Positions 1 through 7,989 of a stretch of DNA of 45,808 bases are shown here, in pieces. The stretch comes from Spirochaetaceae bacterium (GTDB taxonomy: Bacteria > Spirochaetota > Spirochaetia > DSM-2461). A program made the position numbers and the translations under genes. Position 1 is the first letter of the stretch. The number at the start of each line of letters is the position of its first letter. Under the pieces are notes generated by a model. The model was not told where the DNA came from. It saw only the letters and a list, made by a program, of their open reading frames with translations, and searched no databases. The stretch lies in NCBI GenBank assembly GCA_016744925.1, contig JADGDJ010000008.1, positions 1 to 45,808 on the forward strand. The letters are read 5' to 3'.

Positions 1-1614
1 GTAGCTATCAACAGCAGAACATCTCACACCAATCCAGCATTATATTACATCAAAAGAATTCTCAAAGACAATCGCCTACTAAAATGCCGATTAATTGAAT
101 TGACCATAAATGAAAACTGGAAACAGTCTCTTGAGAAAATCACTGCCAATCCCTGTGACATTTATATGTTTTCCGTATACATATGGAACAGCACTTATAT
201 CGAAGAACTGGTCCCTCTTCTGAAACAGATCAAACCCGAAACGGAAATTATTCTCGGTGGACCTGAAATTACATACAATATTGAGAAATGGAGAGATCTC
301 AATATAGGAGTCACTCTCGTTCAGGGACAGGCAGAAGCTTTCCTGCCTTATCTTTTGGAAAATATTGAGAAAGTATTTCACTCCCCCAATACACCCATAA
401 ATGAAGTTCCCTTCCCCTATGATGAAGAGGACTATGAAAATCTTCAAAATCGACTGGTTTACTACGAAGCGTCTCGCGGCTGTTTCTTCAACTGCTCATA
501 CTGTCTCTCATCCTGTTCCGATCAGGTTCTCGAATATCGCGACTTAAAAACGGTGAAAGAAGAATTGAAATTGCTCATAAAAATCAAACCAAAAATCGTA
601 AAGATGGTAGACCGTACATTCAATTCAGACAAAGAATATGCCAGGGAGATCTGGAAATTTATTATCGAAGAGAAATCTCCTGTCCCCTTTCACTTCGAGT
701 TGCACCCCCTGTTTCTCGAAGAGGAAGATTTTGCCATTCTAGAAACCGCACCGAATGATCTTTTTCATTTTGAAGTGGGTATTCAATCAACAAATAAAGA
801 GATCCTTCAATCTGTAAACCGCCCCTTCAACTGGCCGAAAGAGAAAGAAAATATCAAGCACCTCTGTTCTTTAAAAAACATACACACACATCTCGATCAG
901 ATTGTTGCTCTCCCTAAGGATACTCGGGATTCTGCAATAAAATCTTTCAATGAGATTCTTTCTCTCAATCCCGACGAATTCCAGATGGGATTTCTTAAAA
1001 TAATTCCGGGAACCGGCCTGTCAAAGAAGGTGAAAGAATACGAAATGATTGTGACCACCACTCCCCCTTACGAAGTGGTCCAAACCTCATTTATGGAGAA
1101 TTCCACTATGAAGGAATTCTATAAAATAGAAACTGATCTGAATAGATTCTACAACAGCCATTATTTTATGAAATCGTTGGAGTTTCTCATGAGCTTAAGC
1201 TCTGATCCCTGGGCATTTTTCTCTGCCCTACAGGAATTTTCTCCTGCAGACCAAACAGTAAAGCAGTGGGCTCGCCTGGGAGAGAGTCTTTTATCATACA
1301 CAGAAAAATTTCACAGTGAATTTAGAAATTACGTGTTTGATCTACTCAGATTGGACTGGTGTCCTTTTGCTTCGGCGCAGAATTTTCCACCATTTATCAG
1401 AAGAGATGACCGAGATGAAGTCAAAGAGAAAAGGAGAAAATGTTACTCAATAGTCTCTGAAAAGATTACGAGTTTTACCAGAAGGGATTTCAATCACTCG
1501 ATCCTCTATCTACCCTCTACAAAAAAAATGAATGAAGAGTTGGAGAATAATGCCCTTCTTTTTTACAGAAACAAAACTGTTCATCAATATAAAATAAACC
1601 TCGATCTTCTTTAA
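1..1614 (+). CDS. B12-binding domain radical SAM protein (DUF4080-like), N-terminus cut by window edge
   Basis: The frame is open from base 1. The codons before the TTG at 100 read VAINSRTSHTNPALYYIKR, which is the usual N-terminal beta strand and loop of B12-binding radical SAM proteins. The true start therefore lies a few codons outside the window, and TTG 100 is not the start. A cobalamin-binding-like Rossmann domain comes first, with the ILGGPEIT motif. The radical SAM cluster motif CxxxCxxC follows, with cysteine codons at 481, 493 and 502 (SRGCFFNCSYC). The long C-terminal part fits the DUF4080 region that often follows in this family. The substrate is unknown. The stop shares TTAA at 1611-1614 with the stop of the convergent antiporter gene. 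Confidence 0.85.
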   Translation, partial: VAINSRTSHTNPALYYIKRILKDNRLLKCRLIELTINENWKQSLEKITANPCDIYMFSVYIWNSTYIEELVPLLKQIKPETEIILGGPEITYNIEKWRDLNIGVTLVQGQAEAFLPYLLENIEKVFHSPNTPINEVPFPYDEEDYENLQNRLVYYEASRGCFFNCSYCLSSCSDQVLEYRDLKTVKEELKLLIKIKPKIVKMVDRTFNSDKEYAREIWKFIIEEKSPVPFHFELHPLFLEEEDFAILETAPNDLFHFEVGIQSTNKEILQSVNRPFNWPKEKENIKHLCSLKNIHTHLDQIVALPKDTRDSAIKSFNEILSLNPDEFQMGFLKIIPGTGLSKKVKEYEMIVTTTPPYEVVQTSFMENSTMKEFYKIETDLNRFYNSHYFMKSLEFLMSLSSDPWAFFSALQEFSPADQTVKQWARLGESLLSYTEKFHSEFRNYVFDLLRLDWCPFASAQNFPPFIRRDDRDEVKEKRRKCYSIVSEKITSFTRRDFNHSILYLPSTKKMNEELENNALLFYRNKTVHQYKINLDLL

Positions 1615-2849
1615 TCAGAGATCCGTCTGTCACGGGAAGGAGAGGGAGAATCCTCAAGAGGCAATTCTATGGACAAAAGTTTAGGACCGAACTTTCTGAT
1701 GAGAAGTAGTCCCAGGGGAGCTGTGAAAATGATAGACAATACAGCAAAAGCCAGAATCTGATCACCGCCGGCGATTCCCGCCGCGAGAGGAACTGAACCC
1801 ATAGCCGCCTGAACGGTCGCTTTGGGAAGGTATGAGAATACACAGAACAGCCTTTCTTTCCAGCTGATCGGAGCAAAAGCCACAGAGATGAGAACTCCCG
1901 CTGAACGAGCCACAAGACCGAGAGAGATAATCACAAGCCCTTTCAAGCCTCCATTGATAGCAACAGAGATATCCACAGACATACCGATAAGAACAAAGAG
2001 TAGAATTTCTGCAAAGACCCACGCTTTATTGAGATTATAAGCCAGTTCATGGGCGGCTTTTTCTGATCTTTCGAGCAATATAAAACCCGTTGTCATTACG
2101 CCGAGCAGAGCTGCCACATGAGCCCAATCCCCCACTTGTACCAACAGTATTGCCGTTCCCAACAGCAATAGGGTTTTTTCAGTAGCCCTCATTTTATCCT
2201 GATTTTTATTAAAATAGTGTACGAGTAGAAACCCCAGAATCAAACCGGCTGCGATTCCCCCTATAATAGAGATGGGAATCTGCAGAAGAGATCTTGAAAT
2301 ACTGACCTCAGATCCTCCGGCCATACCCATGAAAATTGTAAATATTGTAATGGCGAAAACATCATCCAAAGAAGCTCCTGCCAGAATCATCGTCGGTACA
2401 TCGTGTTTTTTACCGAATCCTCTTTCCTTTAAATCGAGCATGGACGGAACAACGACTGCCGGAGAGACCGCCGCGATGAGAAAAGCACAGACTCCAGCAA
2501 CAGCCCATTCAAAACCGATGATGTGGTGGAATAGAAACATGAGGGTAAACCCCTCAAAAAGACAAGGTATAAATGAAAGAAGAATTGCGGGAAGACCCAC
2601 TTTTTTAAGAGTGCTTCGGTGAATTCCCAAACCCGCTCGTAGAAGTATCACAATAAGGGCCAATGATTTAAAAAAGGGGGATATCTGCCAGATGACATCG
2701 GGAAATGAACTTTTATAAAAATAGGAAATCCCAATTCCCCAAAGGGTCATTCCCAAAACAGAAGGGAGACCGATCCGTGTAAAAAGTTTTCCGAAAAGCC
2801 ATCCTCCGATTAGTATAGCGACAATAAGCAGGTTCAGTGTCATTTCCAA
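1611..2849 (-). CDS. Cation:proton antiporter (Na+/H+ exchanger-type, CPA family)
   Basis: This 412-residue polytopic inner-membrane protein has about 12 hydrophobic segments. It matches the monovalent cation/proton antiporter fold: an N-terminal GLPSVLG segment, SPAVVVPSML near residue 130, and the paired acidic site ASLDDVFA near residue 160. The paired aspartates suggest electrogenic Na+/H+ exchange, which is an inference. The C-terminus is a short polar tail with no TrkA-N domain. The SD is GAGGAG. The start is either TTG at 2849 (6 bases from the SD) or ATG at 2843 (12 bases). It stands alone, converging with the radical SAM gene, and probably serves Na+ or pH homeostasis. Confidence 0.88.
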   Translation of the reverse strand: MEMTLNLLIVAILIGGWLFGKLFTRIGLPSVLGMTLWGIGISYFYKSSFPDVIWQISPFFKSLALIVILLRAGLGIHRSTLKKVGLPAILLSFIPCLFEGFTLMFLFHHIIGFEWAVAGVCAFLIAAVSPAVVVPSMLDLKERGFGKKHDVPTMILAGASLDDVFAITIFTIFMGMAGGSEVSISRSLLQIPISIIGGIAAGLILGFLLVHYFNKNQDKMRATEKTLLLLGTAILLVQVGDWAHVAALLGVMTTGFILLERSEKAAHELAYNLNKAWVFAEILLFVLIGMSVDISVAINGGLKGLVIISLGLVARSAGVLISVAFAPISWKERLFCVFSYLPKATVQAAMGSVPLAAGIAGGDQILAFAVLSIIFTAPLGLLLIRKFGPKLLSIELPLEDSPSPSRDRRISD

Positions 2850-2965
2850 TGTAATCTCCTCTATTGTGGAGTATATTGGATTTTTAACACTTATTAAATA
2901 CAGCGGGAAAAACAGGACTGAAGCTTAACCATTCATATCCCTTAAGATTTTCTGTGGGAGTCAGA

Positions 2966-2988
2966 GGGATTATTTGATAATTAATCCC
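2966..2988. other. Stem-loop without a T-run after the zinc-ribbon gene
   Basis: GGGATTA at 2966-2972 pairs with TAATCCC at 2982-2988 around a 9-base loop. On the minus strand it lies just past the stop of the zinc-ribbon gene. It could mark the 3' end of the SPFH/zinc-ribbon mRNA. Neither strand has the T-run of an intrinsic terminator, so it may be a 3'-end stabiliser or Rho-associated. The rest of 2850-2999 shows no gene. Confidence 0.4.
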
Positions 2989-2999
2989 CCCTAAGAATA

Positions 3000-4109
3000 T
3001 CAGATTTTACCTTCAGAATAGAGGTAGATCAAAACACCACCTCCAATTATTAGGGCAGCACAAAGAGATGCCAGAACAATTTTTGCAACAGAATAAGGTC
3101 TATTCCCCTGCACTTCTCCCGTTCTCGCATTGACCATAAAATTATAGATTTTGTCCTTAAACTTGTAGGCACTGATCCATACAGGCAGAAGAAGATGTTT
3201 GAATTTAATATCCTCATAAGCACTGTTTTTTGAACTGATTCTCTGTTCGTCACCACCAATATCATTTCTGATGGTGGAATTGATAACCGGTTCCATTCTC
3301 GATTTCGCTTTCTCAAAACCCTCATCGAGCTCAACCGTATAACTCTCAACCTGAAACCCCGATAAATACTGCTCGTTAAAAGGAACGAGATTTTCGAGGT
3401 CCCACGGTTCCAGAGCTTCTGTATACTTGGGAAGAAGATTGCCCGATGCGGTGATCAAAAGATCATCGAAGGTATTTTTGACGGTTCCCGATGCGGAATG
3501 CCATCTCGTATGACGCACCTGTCTTGTCTTTGTAACACTTTTCCCATCGACCTCTTCCGTATAGCTCTCAGTTGTATAATAGTACTCCCCCCTCTGACCG
3601 CGGTATTGGGTTGTAGTATTGGAATCATAAGTCCAATAGGGCGAATAGATCCCTTTGAGCCCATCCATCCTTGCGAACTCCTTGAGTTTGTTGGGAGCGA
3701 ACCAGCGTTTTTTCAGCCATTGGCTAAAACACACAGCCGCCTCTTTTTTACTAACCTTAAAGGGAAGCATCGATTCTGGCTTAATCTCTTTGACAGACTT
3801 TCCCTGTCCTCCGAGGTGAGATCCGCAGAAAACACACTCCCCGGCGGTTTTATTCTCTCCCAGGCTGACCTGGGCACCGCAGTTATCACACTTCACGGCA
3901 ATTATTTCTATCGTATCAGACTCATTGGCATTTTCTTTCAGTTCTTTCAGTTTGCTCAGATAATCATTTTCAATGATTTCGACAGATTCATCATTTTCTA
4001 TACTGTTCTCTGCACTGCAGTAGGGACATTTGAGGGCATTCTGTCCCGGTTCAAATTTAAGATCCGCACCACAATTTATGCAGGGGAAGTTCCCTGTACT
4101 ATCACTCAT
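3000..4109 (-). CDS. Double zinc-ribbon (TFIIB-type) protein with C-terminal membrane anchor, YdjG-like
   Basis: The protein has 369 residues. It begins with two zinc-ribbon pairs: CINC..CPYC near residues 10-32 and CDNC..CVFC near 73-100. A central domain of about 230 residues, without a motif I recognise, follows. A single transmembrane helix (AKIVLASLCAALIIGGGVLI) lies close to the C-terminus, so most of the protein is probably cytoplasmic. The ATG at 4109 is chosen because GGGAG precedes it; the open frame upstream runs into the neighbour's stop without an SD. It lies 13 bases downstream of the SPFH gene. The layout resembles Bacillus ydjG beside ydjI. The function is unknown. Confidence 0.8.
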   Translation of the reverse strand: MSDSTGNFPCINCGADLKFEPGQNALKCPYCSAENSIENDESVEIIENDYLSKLKELKENANESDTIEIIAVKCDNCGAQVSLGENKTAGECVFCGSHLGGQGKSVKEIKPESMLPFKVSKKEAAVCFSQWLKKRWFAPNKLKEFARMDGLKGIYSPYWTYDSNTTTQYRGQRGEYYYTTESYTEEVDGKSVTKTRQVRHTRWHSASGTVKNTFDDLLITASGNLLPKYTEALEPWDLENLVPFNEQYLSGFQVESYTVELDEGFEKAKSRMEPVINSTIRNDIGGDEQRISSKNSAYEDIKFKHLLLPVWISAYKFKDKIYNFMVNARTGEVQGNRPYSVAKIVLASLCAALIIGGGVLIYLYSEGKI

Positions 4110-4122
4110 AATTTCTTTCTCC

Positions 4123-5238
4123 CTATAATTGCGGTGGCAGCGGTGGAGGTACCTGTCCAAAAACAGAACTCAATTCACCGACCGTACCGGCTGCCGACCA
4201 GGCTGCCATTCCAGTTTTCCAAACCAATGATTCTTTTGTCAGTTCACCGGATGCCGCTTTCTGCTTTAGTGCATTCATATCAAAAGGACCAGTCTGCTGG
4301 CCGTTGACAGCAATAAAAAATGAGACTGAAGGAGGAACTGGTGGGGGACTACCCGCTGGAGGAGCCTGATTCTGCTGTTGATTATTACCCATAGACTGAC
4401 CCATCTGATTAGCCATAGCAAAACCCATACCCATTCCGATTCCACCGGAAGCTGTTCCATTGGGATTATTCGCCGCTGCTTCCATGGCATTAGCTGCCTG
4501 AAACTGACTGTACTGATTGAGATTTCCCAGTATCCCCATACTTGAACGCTTGTCGAGAGCTTCTTCAACAGCGGGAGGCAGAGAAATATTCTCTACGAGA
4601 AGTTTAACCAGTTCAAGTCCGTATTCTCCGAACTCACCACTGATTTTTTCTTCCATAAATTTCCCCAGTTCATCATAATTTGATGCCAGGTCCAGGGCTG
4701 GAATTTTGCTTTCTCCTAGGGCGTCTGTAAAACGTGAAACAACAACATTTCTCAGCTGTTCTACCACTTCATCTTTTGTAAATTCACCATCAGTTCCAAC
4801 AATCTCCCGGAGAAAGGTTGCAGGATCAGTGACTCTGATCGAATAGGAACCGAACGCTCTTAGTCGGATTGGTCCGAATTCGGCATCCCGCAGCATGATA
4901 GGGTTCTGGGTACCCCATTTTAAATCTGTAAATCTCTTTGTATTGACAAAATAGACTTCTGCTTTAAAAGGGCTGTTGAAACCGTGCGCCCAGCCTTTTA
5001 ATGTTGATAGAACAGGAAGATTGGCTGTTGTCAGCTCATACATACCAGGCTGAAAAACATCGGCCAGTTTCCCTTCATTAATGAATACTGCAGTCTGAGA
5101 TTCACGGACTGTTAATTTAGCTCCGGTTTTTATCTCATTGCCATATCGTTCGAATCTGTAAACCATAGTATCATTGCTGTCATCAAGCCATTCAATGATA
5201 TCTATCAGTTCACCTTTTAACTTATCAAATAATCCCAT
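4123..5238 (-). CDS. SPFH-domain 'virion core-like' protein with C-terminal GYF_2 domain (YdjI-like)
   Basis: The protein has 371 residues. An SPFH/prohibitin-type domain covers about residues 20-215, starting with the family signature (MGLFDKLKGELIDIIEW, then FINEGKLADVFQPGMYEL). A Gly/Met/Gln/Pro-rich linker spans about 255-300. A GYF_2-type module (GQQTGPF ... W at conserved spacing) covers about 305-362 and probably binds a proline-rich partner. Unlike flotillins there is no obvious N-terminal hydrophobic hairpin. The SD GGAGAGG lies 5 bases before ATG. It is the first gene of a two-gene operon. In Bacillus the homologous pair belongs to an envelope-stress cluster with a PspA paralogue; a similar role here is inferred. 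Confidence 0.85.
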   Translation of the reverse strand: MGLFDKLKGELIDIIEWLDDSNDTMVYRFERYGNEIKTGAKLTVRESQTAVFINEGKLADVFQPGMYELTTANLPVLSTLKGWAHGFNSPFKAEVYFVNTKRFTDLKWGTQNPIMLRDAEFGPIRLRAFGSYSIRVTDPATFLREIVGTDGEFTKDEVVEQLRNVVVSRFTDALGESKIPALDLASNYDELGKFMEEKISGEFGEYGLELVKLLVENISLPPAVEEALDKRSSMGILGNLNQYSQFQAANAMEAAANNPNGTASGGIGMGMGFAMANQMGQSMGNNQQQNQAPPAGSPPPVPPSVSFFIAVNGQQTGPFDMNALKQKAASGELTKESLVWKTGMAAWSAAGTVGELSSVFGQVPPPLPPQL

Positions 5239-5347
5239 ATATCCTCTCCGTTTTTAAATTACCATGCTTAATAATAAATCACGTCTTTCAGCTTTTCTAT
5301 CAGTTTCTTTAAAAATATTGAATTGGGGACTTTATTTATAAAAGAGC

Positions 5348-5378
5348 AAAAAAAAAGCCCCCCTCCGCAAGGGGACTT
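5348..5378 (-). terminator. Intrinsic terminator in the leader of the SPFH operon
   Basis: Read on the minus strand, AGTCCCC pairs with GGGGGCT (7 pairs including one G-T, 7-base loop), followed directly by nine Ts. On the plus strand the hairpin is 5356-5377 and the A-run 5348-5356. No minus-strand gene lies immediately upstream, so it either ends a very short RNA or attenuates the SPFH operon that starts 110 bases further on. Confidence 0.75.
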
Positions 5379-5412
5379 AACGCATGAGAAATAATTAGTG
5401 TAATTTTTATCG

Positions 5413-5441
5413 ATAATAATATACCCTATTAAATTTGTAAA
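5413..5441 (-). promoter_or_regulatory. Sigma70-type promoter TTTACA-N17-TATTAT
   Basis: Read on the minus strand, the -35 TTTACA (plus 5436-5441) and -10 TATTAT (plus 5413-5418) each match consensus at five of six positions with an ideal 17-base spacer. Transcription would start near 5406 and meet the terminator at 5377-5348 after about 30 bases, giving an RNA of roughly 58 bases unless it reads through to the SPFH gene. Confidence 0.55.
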
Positions 5442-5490
5442 TATACTTTTTATAACTTCCCTGTTATTATCAAGAAAAGGAGGATTTTCC

Positions 5491-5964
5491 ATGAGTATTC
5501 TCATATTATATCTATCCAAGCACGGCACTGTCGAAGAAGTTGCCAACACAATGAAGAATATTTCCGGTGAACACGTAGATGTTCGAAAGCTCGACTCACA
5601 GGTAAACGGAGCCGTCATCGACAAGTATGATGTCCTCATAGTCGGCGGATCCATCCATATGGGCAAAGCACCCCAAAGGCTGATTCGCTTCTGTAAATCC
5701 TATTCTCATTTTTTCAAAGAGAAGAAGAGTGGCGTATTCCTATGCACTCTCACCGATCCCAAAGAGGCGGAACACTATCTTTCGGAAACATTTCCCCAAG
5801 AGGTCATTGAAGCATGCCACACCACGGGTTTATTCGGTGGAGCTGTAAAATATGAAAAAATGAATTTTATGGAACGATCCATGATGAAAAAGATATCAGG
5901 GAAGGATAAGAGCTTTTCCAGGTTAGACAGCGATAGAATTGCTGCTTTTATTGAAAGTTTTTAA
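5491..5964 (+). CDS. Flavodoxin-fold protein, HemG-like (protoporphyrinogen oxidase/flavodoxin_5 type)
   Basis: The protein has 157 residues. The N-terminal ILYLSKHGTVEEVA is an FMN-phosphate loop of flavodoxin type. VLIVGGSIHMGKAP (about residues 49-62) and GLFGGAVKYEKMNFMER (about 111-127) are hallmarks of the HemG-like flavodoxin_5 group. HemG itself oxidises protoporphyrinogen IX with menaquinone; whether this protein does that or only carries electrons cannot be read from sequence. The SD AAGGAGG lies 7 bases before ATG. It is followed 20 bases later by a triheme cytochrome gene, which would suit a heme or redox role. Confidence 0.8.
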   Translation: MSILILYLSKHGTVEEVANTMKNISGEHVDVRKLDSQVNGAVIDKYDVLIVGGSIHMGKAPQRLIRFCKSYSHFFKEKKSGVFLCTLTDPKEAEHYLSETFPQEVIEACHTTGLFGGAVKYEKMNFMERSMMKKISGKDKSFSRLDSDRIAAFIESF

Positions 5965-5984
5965 AAAACTGCAATAATTAAAGT

Positions 5985-6434
5985 ATGTATAAAGCATACT
6001 TTTTTACTGTAGGCCTGTTTCTCCTTTTAATAATGGCTTCCTCGTGCGACTCCGTCCGCCAAATGGAAAAGGAGAAACAGAAAAAAGACGTGTATAGAAC
6101 GCCCTATTTTCAGATTTCCCTTGATCCGGATCAACCGGGTTGCGGGGAATGCCATAAGAATCCCGAAAAGAGAGAAGACACTTTGGCCGCCAAAGCTAAT
6201 GAAAAATGGGAAGATCATAATTTCAACATAAATGAGGATATGATGACGATCAATGACTGTCTCCTTTGCCACAGCGTGGAGAACAAAGGAGAAGAAGGTG
6301 TCATAGCTCCGACTCCCTTAAGATCAATTGTTCACCGGGGACATATGCCCAGTCCACGCTTTGGTGGAAACTGTTTCACCTGCCACTACATTATGGGAGA
6401 TGGTTCTCCCGATCTCTATCGTTTTTCTGATTAA
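5985..6434 (+). CDS. Triheme c-type cytochrome lipoprotein
   Basis: The protein has 149 residues. A hydrophobic signal ends in ASSC (Cys near residue 21), predicting a lipoprotein anchored on the outer side of the membrane. Three CxxCH heme c sites follow: CGECH, CLLCH and CFTCH. Histidines outside the motifs (DHNFN, VHRGH) could be distal ligands. NapB-like small cytochromes have two such sites, so this is a three-heme relative or a different family. The ATG at 5985 has no clear SD and may be coupled to the flavodoxin gene. It probably carries electrons in the periplasm; the partner is not in the window. Confidence 0.8.
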   Translation: MYKAYFFTVGLFLLLIMASSCDSVRQMEKEKQKKDVYRTPYFQISLDPDQPGCGECHKNPEKREDTLAAKANEKWEDHNFNINEDMMTINDCLLCHSVENKGEEGVIAPTPLRSIVHRGHMPSPRFGGNCFTCHYIMGDGSPDLYRFSD

Positions 6435-6474
6435 AGTTATTGCAGTTTCTCTGAAGTTTCAGAATAATGATGAT

Positions 6475-7989
6475 ATGAAAACAGATTATATAAAAAAAAT
6501 ACTCAGTGCTCCTGTTTATGATGCAGCTGTTGAAACACCTATAGATAAAGCGGAAAATCTCTCAAAGAGATTGAAAAACCGCGTATTGATAAAAAGAGAA
6601 GACCTTCAACCTGTGCATTCCTTTAAAATCCGGGGAGCCTATAACAAAATGGCTCAGCTGACCCCGGAAGAAAAAAACAAAGGTGTCATCGCCGCCTCTG
6701 CGGGGAACCATGCCCAGGGAGTGGCTCTTGCCGCAGTAAAACTGAATATAAAAGCCACCATTGTCATGCCGGTAACAACACCGGACATAAAAGTCAATTC
6801 AGTTCGGGAAAGAGGAAGTACTGTCATTTTACACGGAGATACTTTCAATGAAGCCTACTTACATGCAGTTAAAATAATGGAGAAGCAAGACCTCACATTT
6901 GTCCATCCTTATGATGACCCCGATGTTATTGCCGGACAGGGGACTATAGGAATGGAGATACTCAGGCGCTATTCTGAAATACCCGACGTTGTATTCGTCC
7001 CTGTAGGGGGGGGCGGACTCCTTGCTGGAATATCTGTGTATATCAAGTTCTTAAATCCGTCGGTAAAGATTTACGGAGTAGAAGCTGACAATTCAGCCTG
7101 CCTGAAGGCGGCAATGGACGCAGGGAAACGGGTAAAACTCGATCAGGTCGGAATATTTGCCGATGGAGTGGCGGTCAATCAGATTGGAGAAGAGACCTTC
7201 AGAGTTATAAGAGAAAATATTGACGGGGTAATTACAGTCACCACAGATGAAATCTGTGCCGCTATAAAAGACATTTACGATGATACAAGAGCCATAACAG
7301 AACCGGCAGGAGCACTGGCAATTGCGGGATTAAAAAAATATGTAGACAGAGAGCAAATTTCAGGAAAAACCCTTCTCGCTGTGAATAGCGGATCCAATAT
7401 CAATTTTGACAGACTGCGGCACATCTCTGAAAGAACAGAATTGGGAGAAAAAAGGGAAGCCATTTTTGCTGTTGAGATTCCAGAAACAGCTGGTTCTTTC
7501 AGACAATTCTGTGCAGCACTGCAACAGAGAAATCTAACAGAATTCAACTACCGTTACTCTAACAATCAAAAAGCACTGGTATTTGTGGGAATTCAGCTGG
7601 AAAATCCCCATGAGGGCAGATCTCTCATTTATAAGGATCTCACAGAGATGGGATACGTTGTCAACGACTTATCGGATGATGAAATAGCCAAACTTCACAT
7701 CAGGCATATGGTCGGAGGGAGAGCTCCGGAGATTACAAATGAAAAACTCTTCAGCTTTGAGTTTCCCGAAAAACCGGGAGCACTTATGAAATTCCTCGAC
7801 GGTCTGGGACACGACTGGAATATATCCATGTTTCACTATAGAAACCACGGGGCGGCTTTCGGTCGGGTTCTGGCTGGCTTACAGATAGAAGAAGAGGAAG
7901 TAATAAAGGTCAGTGAATACCTGACCAAACTGGGTTACCGATACAAAGAGATCACAGACAATAAAGCCTACTCTCTCTTCCTGAACTAA
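6475..7989 (+). CDS. ilvA: Threonine ammonia-lyase, biosynthetic type (threonine dehydratase)
   Basis: This 504-residue PLP enzyme converts threonine to 2-oxobutanoate and ammonia, the first committed step towards isoleucine. The PLP lysine is Lys51 in HSFKIRGAYNK, and the phosphate-binding loop is GGGGLLAG at 178-185. Two ACT-like regulatory modules at about 330-500 match the long biosynthetic form inhibited by isoleucine. An open frame extends upstream to 6328, but that part overlaps the cytochrome gene in another frame and is not family-like, so ATG 6475 is the start. The SD is weak. No other branched-chain genes are nearby. The stop overlaps the convergent maturase stop at 7986-7989. Confidence 0.95.
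   Translation: MKTDYIKKILSAPVYDAAVETPIDKAENLSKRLKNRVLIKREDLQPVHSFKIRGAYNKMAQLTPEEKNKGVIAASAGNHAQGVALAAVKLNIKATIVMPVTTPDIKVNSVRERGSTVILHGDTFNEAYLHAVKIMEKQDLTFVHPYDDPDVIAGQGTIGMEILRRYSEIPDVVFVPVGGGGLLAGISVYIKFLNPSVKIYGVEADNSACLKAAMDAGKRVKLDQVGIFADGVAVNQIGEETFRVIRENIDGVITVTTDEICAAIKDIYDDTRAITEPAGALAIAGLKKYVDREQISGKTLLAVNSGSNINFDRLRHISERTELGEKREAIFAVEIPETAGSFRQFCAALQQRNLTEFNYRYSNNQKALVFVGIQLENPHEGRSLIYKDLTEMGYVVNDLSDDEIAKLHIRHMVGGRAPEITNEKLFSFEFPEKPGALMKFLDGLGHDWNISMFHYRNHGAAFGRVLAGLQIEEEEVIKVSEYLTKLGYRYKEITDNKAYSLFLN

Noticed and set aside
100-1614. TTG at 100 as the start of the radical SAM gene
   Set aside because: The frame is open to base 1 and the upstream codons encode the expected N-terminus of the family, so the gene is cut by the window.
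3498-4307. 269-codon plus-strand open frame opposite the zinc-ribbon and SPFH genes
   Set aside because: The minus strand encodes recognisable proteins over the whole span with good SDs; the plus frame has no family-like sequence.
5268-5666. 132-codon minus-strand frame across the SPFH leader
   Set aside because: It runs through the promoter and terminator hairpin and is antisense to the flavodoxin gene; no SD and no motif.
6328-6474. N-terminal extension of ilvA
   Set aside because: It overlaps the cytochrome gene in another frame and is not part of the enzyme family; ATG 6475 gives the normal N-terminus.
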